From: Bacteroides sp. 224
Lineage (GTDB): Bacteria; Bacteroidota; Bacteroidia; Bacteroidales; Bacteroidaceae
Direction: 5' to 3'
Assembly: GCF_010500995.1 (NCBI RefSeq)
Contig: NZ_QVMK01000004.1
Span: forward strand, 124,001 to 188,000
DNA: 64,000 bases
Below are positions 49,273-58,250 of this stretch, in pieces. How positions within the stretch are numbered: position 1 is the stretch's first letter; the number at the start of each line of letters is the position of its first letter. The position numbers were made by a program, and so were the translations under genes. The notes below the pieces were generated by a model, which was not told the DNA's origin, did not search any database, and saw nothing but the letters and a program-made list of their open reading frames with translations.

Positions 49273-49947
49273 CTAAACCGTTACTTCAGTAACCACCTGC
49301 CCGTCAAACAGATTAATAATACGTGTGGCATAACCGGCATCGTGCTGAGAGTGTGTTACCATTACAATAGTGGTTCCTTCATTATTCAGTTCGCTTAATA
49401 ATGCCATCACCTCTTTACCATTTTTCGAGTCGAGATTACCGGTAGGCTCATCTGCCAGAATCAACTTCGGATTGGCCACCACCGCGCGGGCTATTGCCAC
49501 ACGTTGTTGTTGCCCTCCTGAGAGTTGTTGCGGAAAATGCTTGCTACGATGAGTAATATCCATACGCTTCATTGCTTTTTCTACTCTTGATTTTCTTTCT
49601 GCCGAAGAAATACCCATATAGAGCAAAGGCAGCTCTATGTTTTCGTAAACATTTAGTTCATCAATCAGGTTAAAGCTTTGGAATACGAAGCCAATAACCC
49701 CTTTCCGAAGATTTGTTCGCTGAGATTCGGTATAGTTGGATACTTCGATTCCATTCAGATAGTAAGCTCCGCTTGTTGGATTATCAAGCAACCCTAAAAT
49801 ATTCAAAAGCGTAGACTTTCCACAACCCGATGGACCCATAATAGCCACAAATTCTCCTTCGTTAATCAGGATACTTACATTATTCAATGCCCAGGTTTCC
49901 ACTTCTTCCGTACGGAATATTTTCTGTAAGTTTTCTGTTTTAATCAT
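49273..49947 (-). CDS. MacB/LolD-type ABC transporter ATPase
   Basis: A 224-residue ABC domain: Walker [10 protein letters not shown], signature [14 protein letters not shown], Walker [15 protein letters not shown]-loop VTHS. The LDS/NLD features mark the MacB/LolD/FtsE class, which powers FtsX-type permeases by mechanotransmission. It is the last gene of the operon, 26 bases after permease 2. It has no own permease domain, so it presumably serves the two permeases upstream. Confidence 0.92.
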   Translation of the reverse strand: MIKTENLQKIFRTEEVETWALNNVSILINEGEFVAIMGPSGCGKSTLLNILGLLDNPTSGAYYLNGIEVSNYTESQRTNLRKGVIGFVFQSFNLIDELNVYENIELPLLYMGISSAERKSRVEKAMKRMDITHRSKHFPQQLSGGQQQRVAIARAVVANPKLILADEPTGNLDSKNGKEVMALLSELNNEGTTIVMVTHSQHDAGYATRIINLFDGQVVTEVTV

Positions 49948-49973
49948 AATCTTTTCGTTTTATAAATAATTTA

Positions 49974-52280
49974 TTATTCTGATTTAATCACTTCTGCCGG
50001 ATTCTGCACAGCCGCCTTCCAAACCCTCCAAAGAATAGTCAGAGCCAATACAAGGAGCGTAAAGCAAAATATTACCGCATAAATCCACCAACTTATTTCT
50101 GTTTGTAATATAAATGATTCTATCCAGGAGCTCATTATAAAATAACCTACCGAGAAAGCTATAACTGAGGCTATAACCAATAGCACAAAGTATTCATCAA
50201 AAAACATCAATAGAATATTGATACGCTTTGCACCATTTACCTTGCGTATAGCAATCTCTTTACGACGCTGCTCGCAAGTTAACGTAATCAAAGAGAACAC
50301 ACCAAATACAGAGATGAGCATACAAACAAAAGCAACAAAAATAAGCATTGTCAATAAGGCATTTTCCGACTTTAAGGCTTCATCATATACTTCTTCTATA
50401 TTTCGAATATAAAAACTTTCGTTTTTATATTCCTGTTTCATCCATTCTTCAATAATCTTTTTACATTCAGACCAAGTATTTTCCTGATACTTGAATAATA
50501 CCACAGGAGGAATGTATGTATATTCTGATTCTCTTGGAAGAACAAAACCAATTGGAGTTGACGGAGTACTATAAGAAGCCAAATAAAAATCTTTAATTAC
50601 CCCTATCACTGTTTTATCTAATATTTTTTTGCCAATAGGCTTATGCCATCCCAACACCTTCACCGCTTTTTCATTAAGCAGAATACTTTCTTTGGGACTC
50701 TTATCACTCAGCATTTCTCCTTCTAACAAAACCAACCCGTGAAACTTTAAATATTCCTCATTTGTTTCGATAAGTTCTATTTGAAAAGACTCAGCATCTT
50801 CAGGCTTTCCTTCCCAATTTACTACTTGTTCATAATATTTAGGTCTTCCAATTAAAGGATAACTACCTTCTATCATATCTGTAACCATTGGGAGTTCTGT
50901 TACTTTTTTCACAAGAACATCATTCTTTATAGGGAAAAGCGCACCGAACATTGCACTATTTTTTCTTTCCATGCCTATATCTGTATTTTTCCAAAACTGC
51001 AACTGCTTTATCATCACAACAGAACAAAACATAATACCCAAACCAACTATCAATTGAAGCATGATACTGGATTTGCGGAAAATATTTCTGCGTCTTCCAT
51101 CCGATGTTTCTTTTATAGAGAGGTAAAGCGCCCGTTTGTTTACATAATAAATAGAAAAACGAACTATTAACAAGGCTATCAAAACGATTACGAACATATA
51201 GCCAATGGCTTCTAAATAAATCTCTCCCTTTGTAGAACTAACCGATGAAAGTTCTTTAAATGCAGGCAATGCAATTTCAAGAAAAGCCATTCCTATAACT
51301 GTAGATAACAACAAAATAATTAATAGCTCCACCGAATAAAGCATAAATAAACTCCCATTAGTTGACCCACAGATTTTGCGCAAGGCTGTTTCTCTTAAAC
51401 GCATATACAGCCTGCTTACAAAGATGGTAAGGTAGTTAAACAATGCACAAAAAATAATCAGTGCACTTACAATAGAGAAAATGATTAAATGATTGAACTT
51501 AACATTTAAAATAAACATTGCACCACTGTAATGTAATTTACTAAGAGGGAGCAACGTTAATGAGTTGATAACTACATGTTCTTTTCTGATTTCGTGAGCA
51601 GCCAATTTAGTTGCAAATTTCTCGAAATCCTCTCCTTTTTTTAGTTTTATATAGGTAATCCAAGATGCATACCCCCAAGAATAACTTGCTTGTTCATAAC
51701 CGGATATAAAATCATAATACATATTAGAATGTTCACTCCAGCCTGTTATTATAGCCGAAATGGTGTACAGAGTTCCGTAACTACTTACTTCTTTTCCTAT
51801 AGGACTTTCATCTCCAAAAAAACGGGCAGCAGCTTGTTGGGTTATTGCTATCTTTTTGCTGTTGGGTGCCAGAAAATCTATGCTTCCTTCTACCGTTTTA
51901 ATGTCGAACATATCAAGATAGCGTTCATTGGTAAACATTATACAGCTTTGTTGCTTTATTCCATCTATGATAACATCATTCATGTAAGGATGATGATTAT
52001 TAGAACTACTTTCTATCTCCGGAAAGGTTTCCTTTAAATAAGCTGCCAAAGCATGCGTTGTAGTTGTAGTTTGCCTCGTTCCTGCCATATCTTCCATTTG
52101 TACTAGATAAATCCGGTCTGCACCATCATGGAAAGAGTCATAGGTTAGTTCATAATGTATCCAGAGCATGGATAATGCAAAAAAAGTAAAGCCTATGGCT
52201 AATCCTAAAATACTAATGATACTTTGTGTTTTATATTTCAGTAAGTTTCGAACTGCTATTTTTATGTAATGGTATAACAT
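49974..52280 (-). CDS. FtsX/MacB-type ABC permease 2
   Basis: A 768-residue double permease: helix near residues 20-40, a MacB periplasmic core domain (YDSFHDGADRIYLVQ...), three helices near 275-380, then a second half repeating this plan and ending in three helices with TLTCEQRRKEIAIRKVNGA, the conserved cytoplasmic motif seen also as RETALRKICGST in the first half. It carries MacB_PCD and FtsX domains. It ends NPAEVIKSE, nearly the same as permease 1. Likely role: driving export of a peptide, lipid or drug through TolC. Confidence 0.9.
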   Translation of the reverse strand: MLYHYIKIAVRNLLKYKTQSIISILGLAIGFTFFALSMLWIHYELTYDSFHDGADRIYLVQMEDMAGTRQTTTTTHALAAYLKETFPEIESSSNNHHPYMNDVIIDGIKQQSCIMFTNERYLDMFDIKTVEGSIDFLAPNSKKIAITQQAAARFFGDESPIGKEVSSYGTLYTISAIITGWSEHSNMYYDFISGYEQASYSWGYASWITYIKLKKGEDFEKFATKLAAHEIRKEHVVINSLTLLPLSKLHYSGAMFILNVKFNHLIIFSIVSALIIFCALFNYLTIFVSRLYMRLRETALRKICGSTNGSLFMLYSVELLIILLLSTVIGMAFLEIALPAFKELSSVSSTKGEIYLEAIGYMFVIVLIALLIVRFSIYYVNKRALYLSIKETSDGRRRNIFRKSSIMLQLIVGLGIMFCSVVMIKQLQFWKNTDIGMERKNSAMFGALFPIKNDVLVKKVTELPMVTDMIEGSYPLIGRPKYYEQVVNWEGKPEDAESFQIELIETNEEYLKFHGLVLLEGEMLSDKSPKESILLNEKAVKVLGWHKPIGKKILDKTVIGVIKDFYLASYSTPSTPIGFVLPRESEYTYIPPVVLFKYQENTWSECKKIIEEWMKQEYKNESFYIRNIEEVYDEALKSENALLTMLIFVAFVCMLISVFGVFSLITLTCEQRRKEIAIRKVNGAKRINILLMFFDEYFVLLVIASVIAFSVGYFIMSSWIESFILQTEISWWIYAVIFCFTLLVLALTILWRVWKAAVQNPAEVIKSE

Positions 52281-52318
52281 GATTTCTTTTTTTATAAATA
52301 TTCTTAATTAGTTATTAT

Positions 52319-52395
52319 AATCCCTCTGCTCTTCGGGCATCTCCCTTGCAGGAGAGGTATTCCTGCGGCATCGGGAATCTGGCTTCGGCACCTCG
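52319..52395. other. Small GC-rich hairpin segment between the permease genes
   Basis: Contains short dyads CTCC/GGAG and ATTCC/GGGAAT. The DNA just before it, in transcription order ATG-upstream of each permease, shares GATTTCTTTTTTTAT and a TCCCTC.GCTCTTC block with the segment upstream of permease 1 (54698-54745). This suggests both permease genes arose by duplication with their leaders. Confidence 0.4.
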
Positions 52396-52399
52396 CCGA

Positions 52400-54697
52400 T
52401 TATTCACTCTTTATTGTTTCTGCCGGGTTTTGCCTTGAAGTAAGATATATGCGAGATGCAATAGTTAGAATGATAATAAAAGTTGCTATTGCTAATGCAT
52501 AAATCCAAAAGAGTGGATTCTTGTAATTAAACATTTCAAAACTCTCAGAAAGCTTAATACATACTGCCAAGCCAAGAATAACGCATAAGCAAGATACTAT
52601 AACAAACAATCTTATATATAACTTAGCAAAAAGCAAATAAATATCCTTTATAACGGCTCCGTTTATTTTACGAATAGCTACTTCTTTTTGCCTTCTCTGC
52701 GTATCAAGAGTTATTGCACTGTAAATACCTAATACAGTAATCATTAAGCATACAATAACACAAATTAGAAATAAAATTTTCAGCAGCACCAATTCAAGAG
52801 ATTCATTGTGTTTTTCTAATGTTGTTACTTCATAGTAAGAACCTGCCGGCAAAAAACTTTTTATGTAGTTGGTTAAGCTGTCGGCTATTTCTTCGCTATC
52901 TATTTCCGGTTTCACTTTTATATAAATTGTTCTTGGTGATTTCTCCCAAAAAGGAATGAAAGCTACTTCTGTAAGATAAGAATTTCGTTCTTTATAGTTT
53001 ATTAATCCTGTAACTGAATAATATTTGTTTTTTACTCTAAAACCACTCAGCAATGAATCCTTTTCTAATTGATCTTTCAGGCTATGGTTAATGTAACAAT
53101 AGGGTTTATTCTCCAAAGGTAGCTCTATCGGATAATTCATTATAGAAAAATATTCCGGAGAAACGCCTTTCAGTTGAAGGTCTGTTGTCCCATTAGCAGA
53201 TTGGTACTCTGTATAATCAGCAGAATAAAATGCTATCTTTTCTACCCAATTTGTATTCTTTATATAATGAATGATTTCATCGGCATGGTCATATAGTTTG
53301 TGCTCATTCTCAAAAGACATAAATAGAATTTGCTTCTGCTCCTTCAATGTTAAATAAGGGTTGTATTGAGTTTTTATATAATCTGATTGCAAGATGGCAC
53401 CTACTGTAGCCAGAAGAAACGCAACACAAATAAATAGTTGAACACCCAATAGTATATTTCTTAATTTATGCCGATTGCCATTCCGAATCCATACCATAAC
53501 ATTCTTTTTGTTCTTTATTCTCCAGACGTTTACAAGGGCTACCAATAAGCAAATAATAATAATGCATATAAAATATTGACCTTGATGAAACATTAATTCC
53601 TTTATATCAAGTGAAAAATCGGCTTGAACTTTATAAGGAAGAATAGATAGAATATATGATATCAGCGATTCGGTTAAAGACACAGTCAACAAAAAAGAGA
53701 TGAGAGTTAATAAGCACAATTCAGTAAATAGCAATCCGAATAAATTCTTTGAAGTTGCCCCTAAAATTTTGCGTAAGCTGATTTCTTTAGACCTGTTCAG
53801 GAAAGAACTCACTGTAAAACTCAGAAAGTTTATTAATCCGGCAAACAACACTAAAAATCCAATAAAAGACAGATACATGGCGGTCGGGTTGCGAACTCTC
53901 ATATCTGAATATAACTGCACTTCCAGTGTTTGCTCTCTTAAATCTCCACCCCCAAATATCTTTCCTTGCAATCGTTTGTTTATGCTCTCTACATTTACTT
54001 CCGGAAACATTAATAGAGAAATATCACCGGAGGCTTTATCATTCCGGGTTATAACATCTATTTCTCTCTGAAGGTTTGTCCATAAAGGATAATCCTCAAT
54101 AACCCCAACAATTATACAGAACTTGGGCTGATCAAACTTCATGTATCTAAAAGAATTAACCATTAGCTGTTTCCCTACAATAGAATGATTGTCTAATCCC
54201 AATCGGGCTACGAACGAACGCGTAACTAAAGCTGCATCAAGTCGCTCGGAGAACGAAAAAACAGTTCCCTCAATCACTTTAGGAGGATATACTTTAAAGA
54301 AATCCCGACTTCCTTCAAAAAGACGAACTCTATATTCATTGGATAAAGTATCTGATATTTCAAGCTCTATATTTGCAGAAGTTGAAGTATTATAACGAGC
54401 TACATACTCAACTTCCGGAAATCCTAATTCCAGAAACTGATCAATGACGCTTCCTGCTGCCTGATGATATTTATAAATTCCATTACCTCCATCAGGGATA
54501 CCCTCATAATGAGTAAAAAGCCCTGCCATTCGGTTGTAAGTGGAGAAACAACTATCTCCACGAAACATCGCTCTTCCATAATAAGAACAAACACTAAAAC
54601 AGAGCACACCTGTTGTTAGCCCTAAAACACAAATAGTAGTTTGTATTTTATGCCTTATTATATTACGGAATGCATTCTTTATATAATTATATAACAT
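52400..54697 (-). CDS. FtsX/MacB-type ABC permease 1
   Basis: A 765-residue double FtsX permease with the same plan as its downstream neighbour: MacB-type periplasmic domain, a three-helix bundle after the KEISLRKILGAT motif, then the second half ending RRQKEVAIRKINGAV and a terminal NPAETIKSE. Overall similarity to permease 2 is modest outside these motifs, so the duplication is old. The two may form a heterodimer, which is unusual since MacB works as a homodimer. This is inference from gene order. Confidence 0.9.
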   Translation of the reverse strand: MLYNYIKNAFRNIIRHKIQTTICVLGLTTGVLCFSVCSYYGRAMFRGDSCFSTYNRMAGLFTHYEGIPDGGNGIYKYHQAAGSVIDQFLELGFPEVEYVARYNTSTSANIELEISDTLSNEYRVRLFEGSRDFFKVYPPKVIEGTVFSFSERLDAALVTRSFVARLGLDNHSIVGKQLMVNSFRYMKFDQPKFCIIVGVIEDYPLWTNLQREIDVITRNDKASGDISLLMFPEVNVESINKRLQGKIFGGGDLREQTLEVQLYSDMRVRNPTAMYLSFIGFLVLFAGLINFLSFTVSSFLNRSKEISLRKILGATSKNLFGLLFTELCLLTLISFLLTVSLTESLISYILSILPYKVQADFSLDIKELMFHQGQYFICIIIICLLVALVNVWRIKNKKNVMVWIRNGNRHKLRNILLGVQLFICVAFLLATVGAILQSDYIKTQYNPYLTLKEQKQILFMSFENEHKLYDHADEIIHYIKNTNWVEKIAFYSADYTEYQSANGTTDLQLKGVSPEYFSIMNYPIELPLENKPYCYINHSLKDQLEKDSLLSGFRVKNKYYSVTGLINYKERNSYLTEVAFIPFWEKSPRTIYIKVKPEIDSEEIADSLTNYIKSFLPAGSYYEVTTLEKHNESLELVLLKILFLICVIVCLMITVLGIYSAITLDTQRRQKEVAIRKINGAVIKDIYLLFAKLYIRLFVIVSCLCVILGLAVCIKLSESFEMFNYKNPLFWIYALAIATFIIILTIASRIYLTSRQNPAETIKSE

Positions 54698-54748
54698 GAT
54701 TTCTTTTTTTATTAGTTATAAGTCCCTCGCTCTTCAATAACTATTGTT

Positions 54749-55999
54749 TTATTTTACTATCAACTCCTGTGCATCCCCAAAAGTATCATACCCGGTAGTT
54801 ACCACATAATCGCCAACTTCTAAGCCACTTGTCACTTCATATTGCTGTGGATTTTGTCTACCTATAGATAATGGTATACGGGTGGCTTTTGTTTTTGAAG
54901 CATCCAGCTTATAAATCCATTGTCCGCCGGTGTACTGATAAAAGTTTCCACGAGAGATAACTATAGCTTCTTCGGGTTGGCCAAGCTCTATCTGTATGCG
55001 GTAGCTTTTGCCGATACGTGCATTGTCCGGAATTTCATCGGTAAATACCAAGTCGACCTGAAACATTCGTTCTTTTACTTCCGGCACTACTTTTGAAATC
55101 TTTAACGGATACTTTTTACCTTGATAGTTAACAGATGCCGGTAAACCCGTTACTATACGGTCAATATAGTATTCGCTCAATGATGTTTGTATCTTAAACT
55201 GATCCAGGATTTTAATCTCTGCAATAGCTTCATTCTGAGAAACAATCTGTCCCGGGGTGACTTTTACGAAACTAAGTTGCCCATCAATGGGAGCTCTTAC
55301 TACTAAATCTTCAAGTCTTTCTTTGCTTCGTTCGTATTTCTTTTGCTCCCACTCCATCTCGTTTCGGATAAGGTTTTTACGAATAATGGCAACGGCAGAA
55401 TCTCTTTTCAGGGTTTCTCGTTGTAGCTCGGCACTTTTTGTTTTGAAAGTATATTCATCTTCGGCTACTTCCAGTTGTGCTTTGCTCTTAATCCCCATCT
55501 TGTATTCTTCTTTATCCAGTTCGTAGCTTTTCTTTAGCAAAGCCAGTTCATATTCGGTTTGCAAAGATTGCTTTTGCAAGTTCAGGCTTTTTTGCTCCAT
55601 TTCAATTTCTTTTTCCTGAAAAGATATTAATTGCTTCTGCCATTCATCTTGCTGATCTTCAATAGCACGGATTAAACTTGGGTTCGACAATACAAGAATA
55701 GTATCTCCTTTATGAAGCATACTGCCCTCCTCGCCTATTATACGAGCCACACTCCCCGTTTCGCGACTATTTACTTTGATGGTTAAAATGGGTTGCACAA
55801 CGCCTTCCGCATCTACATACTCCATAAACTTATCGTTTTTTACTTCTACTATCTGAATTCTGTCTGCTTCAACACGCAACCTCCTCGGACTCAAAGATAG
55901 AGTGATTACGTAAATAAAGAAAGCAAAAAACAACACCCCAACCATCAGGTAATACTTATACCGAATATACCAAGGTTTCTTTTTAAGTTTTATATCCAT
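54749..55999 (-). CDS. HlyD/MacA-type periplasmic adaptor
   Basis: A 416-residue membrane-fusion protein. One N-terminal helix (residues 14-35) anchors it. The lipoyl-like halves (VVQPILTIKVNSRETGSV and VRAPIDGQLSFVKVTPGQ) flank a long coiled-coil hairpin (about residues 110-225), and beta-barrel and membrane-proximal domains follow. It bridges the inner-membrane permeases and the outer-membrane TolC-like channel encoded just upstream. Confidence 0.93.
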   Translation of the reverse strand: MDIKLKKKPWYIRYKYYLMVGVLFFAFFIYVITLSLSPRRLRVEADRIQIVEVKNDKFMEYVDAEGVVQPILTIKVNSRETGSVARIIGEEGSMLHKGDTILVLSNPSLIRAIEDQQDEWQKQLISFQEKEIEMEQKSLNLQKQSLQTEYELALLKKSYELDKEEYKMGIKSKAQLEVAEDEYTFKTKSAELQRETLKRDSAVAIIRKNLIRNEMEWEQKKYERSKERLEDLVVRAPIDGQLSFVKVTPGQIVSQNEAIAEIKILDQFKIQTSLSEYYIDRIVTGLPASVNYQGKKYPLKISKVVPEVKERMFQVDLVFTDEIPDNARIGKSYRIQIELGQPEEAIVISRGNFYQYTGGQWIYKLDASKTKATRIPLSIGRQNPQQYEVTSGLEVGDYVVTTGYDTFGDAQELIVK

Positions 56000-56106
56000 T
56001 GCTTTTTTGAAGATTAGTTGTTTTTAATTATAGCTCTTAAGTTAATGTTCGCAATTAGTCATAAGTTCTGTGCACTTTTATCATCGGAATCCCGAGGGGA
56101 TTCAAT

Positions 56107-56256
56107 TTGAATAACCCCCAGTGAAGCGAAGCGACTGGGGGATAGTAAGTCGCCACACACAGCCTGAACCCCGAAGTGGGTTCAACACCTTCAGCGTTGA
56201 GAGGCGTTGGCACGTTACCCCCCCCCAGTCGCTTCGCTTCACTGGGGGTTATTCAA
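56107..56256. repeat. GC-rich palindromic element with 35-base perfect inverted repeats
   Basis: Arm 56107-56141 is the exact reverse complement of 56222-56256, including GTGAAGCGAAGCGACTGGGG. Inside are further dyads, GAACCC/GGGTTC at 56166-56183 and CAAC...GTTG at about 56183-56210. An outer AATCCC/GGGATT pair flanks the element. It occupies most of the 357-base gap between the TolC and adaptor genes of one operon. Composition is far richer in G+C than the surroundings. It looks like a non-autonomous mobile or MITE-like element, or a structured RNA spacer. Confidence 0.75.
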
Positions 56257-56356
56257 GGTTCAATCCCTGCGGGATTTACTGAAAGTATATAAAAATGTCT
56301 CAAACTTCTTCTTAAAACAAATTCTTTTCTTGATTTCATAATTGTATTCTTTTAAT

Positions 56357-57823
56357 TTATTGTTCTAATTCTTTTATATTAACCATTAATTCTCTCTGAA
56401 ATTCAAAATCATATAAAGTAATACTACGTAGTGTATAATAGAGGCTCCAATATTTATAAAGAGCACTTACGTAACCTTTCCGGGCATTATCTTTCTCTAC
56501 AATAGAGGCATTCAGATCCAGTATAGTAGATTTCCCAAGAAGATAAAGCCTGCGAGCTACATCGTTTCTGCGTTGAGCAGTTTCATCTGTACGCACAGCT
56601 ATCTTCACACGTTGTGCCTGCAAATTGAATTGCTTTACCAGTTTGCGGATATTCAGTTCGAAGTCCGTTTTATTTTGTTCCACCTGCGTGTAGATCAGGT
56701 CGCGCTGAGAACGTGCCACACGAATCCTTCCTTTTCCTCGTCCCCAATCAAGGATAGGTAATGAAATGCCCAAGCTAATATGTTGTTGCTCAATCGGATT
56801 CTTGTAAGCCTCTCGCAATTTATCTGCGGTTTGAGTTAACCCAAACTTTATATAAATGTCTGCTTTAAGCCCTGCATTGGCTTTTGCTTGTGCCACTGCA
56901 TTTTCACTTTCCAGCTTGCGACGTATCATATTTTGTATATCCGGACTATTTTCATTAGCCATCAACAGTGCTTCGCTCAACCCTATTATAAAATCCGGTA
57001 CAGAATCGTTTATTACTACTTTCAACTCTATATCTTCCTGAATACCCAAAAAGGAACGAAAGTTCTGCATAGAATTGTCAACCTCATTACGCGCGTTCAT
57101 CCGATTCGTTTCTTCCGAAAGTTTATTTAACTCCAATTGCAACATTTCATTTTCGGTAATTGTACCTATCTTATATCTGCCTTCTGCATATTTGTAGAGC
57201 GTATCTGCATTGGCATAGTTAAAACAAGCTATTTCATAATTGCTTTGTGCGTTAGCAAGATCAAAGAATCTGTCTACAGCTCTTGAGGCAACCAGCTCCA
57301 GCGTTTCCATATAACTCTTCTTGGCTTCCAGATAACGTACAGGTTCAATCCGCCTGCTCCACTTCAACCCATTATACCCGAATATAGACTGACGATAAAC
57401 GATATTTACCGGTGATGTTTGCCAGGAAACGGTTTTATCGCCCAACATGTCCATTCGTTGCACTTCTGTTTGTAGTGAAAGGCTTCCACCGGTCCATGGA
57501 ATATTTTGGGTGATAGACAAGGAAAGATCGGTACCCAACATGTTTTGTTCTACAAACTTCATCTTTCCATCCTGCAAAGAAATTTTGTTTATAGACCTGT
57601 TTAAGTAAGGGTCTGACGCTAATGTAACTGACGGCAAATAGTTTGCCTGATAATATTTGTAATTCCAATATTCCGACCGGAAACTATGCCGTGCCGTCTG
57701 AGCATCAGGAGAAAACTTTTGTGCTCTGGTTATTGTTTCCTCAAGAGTCAGTTCCCATACTTTTTGCGCATTGCTTTGTATGGAGAATAAAGAAATGAAT
57801 AATATTAATAACGTTCTGATCAT
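56357..57823 (-). CDS. TolC-family outer-membrane efflux protein
   Basis: A 488-residue TolC-like channel. Signal peptide MIRTLLILFISLFSIQSNAQ, then two outer-membrane-efflux repeats rich in coiled coil (QAKANAGLKADIYIKFG; ISLPILDWGRGKGRIRVARS, the usual LPI.DWG motif). I chose the ATG at 57823, because the frame extends 21 residues further without signal-peptide character. It is the first gene of the export operon and the one nearest the divergent NtrC-type regulator. Confidence 0.92.
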   Translation of the reverse strand: MIRTLLILFISLFSIQSNAQKVWELTLEETITRAQKFSPDAQTARHSFRSEYWNYKYYQANYLPSVTLASDPYLNRSINKISLQDGKMKFVEQNMLGTDLSLSITQNIPWTGGSLSLQTEVQRMDMLGDKTVSWQTSPVNIVYRQSIFGYNGLKWSRRIEPVRYLEAKKSYMETLELVASRAVDRFFDLANAQSNYEIACFNYANADTLYKYAEGRYKIGTITENEMLQLELNKLSEETNRMNARNEVDNSMQNFRSFLGIQEDIELKVVINDSVPDFIIGLSEALLMANENSPDIQNMIRRKLESENAVAQAKANAGLKADIYIKFGLTQTADKLREAYKNPIEQQHISLGISLPILDWGRGKGRIRVARSQRDLIYTQVEQNKTDFELNIRKLVKQFNLQAQRVKIAVRTDETAQRRNDVARRLYLLGKSTILDLNASIVEKDNARKGYVSALYKYWSLYYTLRSITLYDFEFQRELMVNIKELEQ

Positions 57824-57982
57824 AGTTTCTTTTAAATTTTTAATATGGTATCTTTTGAAAGTAGCGCTTATGATAATAATATTCACATACTATAATATAC
57901 AAACCTAAAAGATTGTAGTATCACAAGCATATTGCTACTTTGTACAATTAGTGTTTAAAAATTAATCTTCGGTTATTAATAG

Positions 57983-57997
57983 TCAAAAGCTGTGCCA
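57983..57997 (-). promoter_or_regulatory. Candidate sigma-54 promoter of the export operon
   Basis: Minus-strand reading TTTGGCACAGCTTTTGACT gives TGGCAC, 5 bases, then TTGA, against a consensus of TGGCAC-N5-TTGC. The -24 GG is perfect, and the -12 has A where C is expected. It lies about 160 bases before the TolC ATG. Support is the adjacent NtrC-type regulator. Confidence 0.5.
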
Positions 57998-58052
57998 AAG
58001 TCGTAATCAACTTATAATCAGGACTATTCGAAAATAGATAGAGAGAAAACAA

Positions 58053-58098
58053 TGTGCGTATGTGCACAAATTACGTGCAATAACGCACATACAGCACA
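58053..58098. promoter_or_regulatory. Enhancer-like inverted repeat between the divergent operons
   Basis: TGTGCGTATGTGC (58053-58065) opposes GCACATACAGCACA (58085-58098) with a one-base difference, and GCAC/GTGC occur between them. It is centred about 80 bases upstream of the candidate sigma-54 site, where NtrC-family activators normally bind. The gap 57824-58250 has no gene. Confidence 0.55.
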
Positions 58099-58130
58099 GG
58101 GGAATAATACCTATATTTGCATTATTAATT

Positions 58131-58227
58131 GAACCACGGAGTTACGCAGATTAACGCAGAGTTTTTCTAATTTTCTTGCGGCAACGTAACTTAAAACTCC
58201 GCGTTAATCCGCGTAACTCTGCGGTTC
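58131..58227. repeat. Dispersed inverted repeat, copy 3
   Basis: Arms 58131-58165 and 58193-58227 are 35 bases each with three differences, all of the transition type that still pair as G-T in one strand. The core GCAGATTAACGCAGAG is shared with copy 1. It ends 23 bases before the regulator ATG and after a TATATTTG -7-like box (58112-58119), so it may be transcribed as a leader hairpin. Confidence 0.85.
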
Positions 58228-58250
58228 AAACATTAAAATAAACTTTGGAT

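Noticed and set aside
56107..56256. Element as an ordinary terminator
   Set aside because: It lies between two genes of one operon, has no T-run, and its arms are too long and GC-rich. An inserted repeat is more likely.
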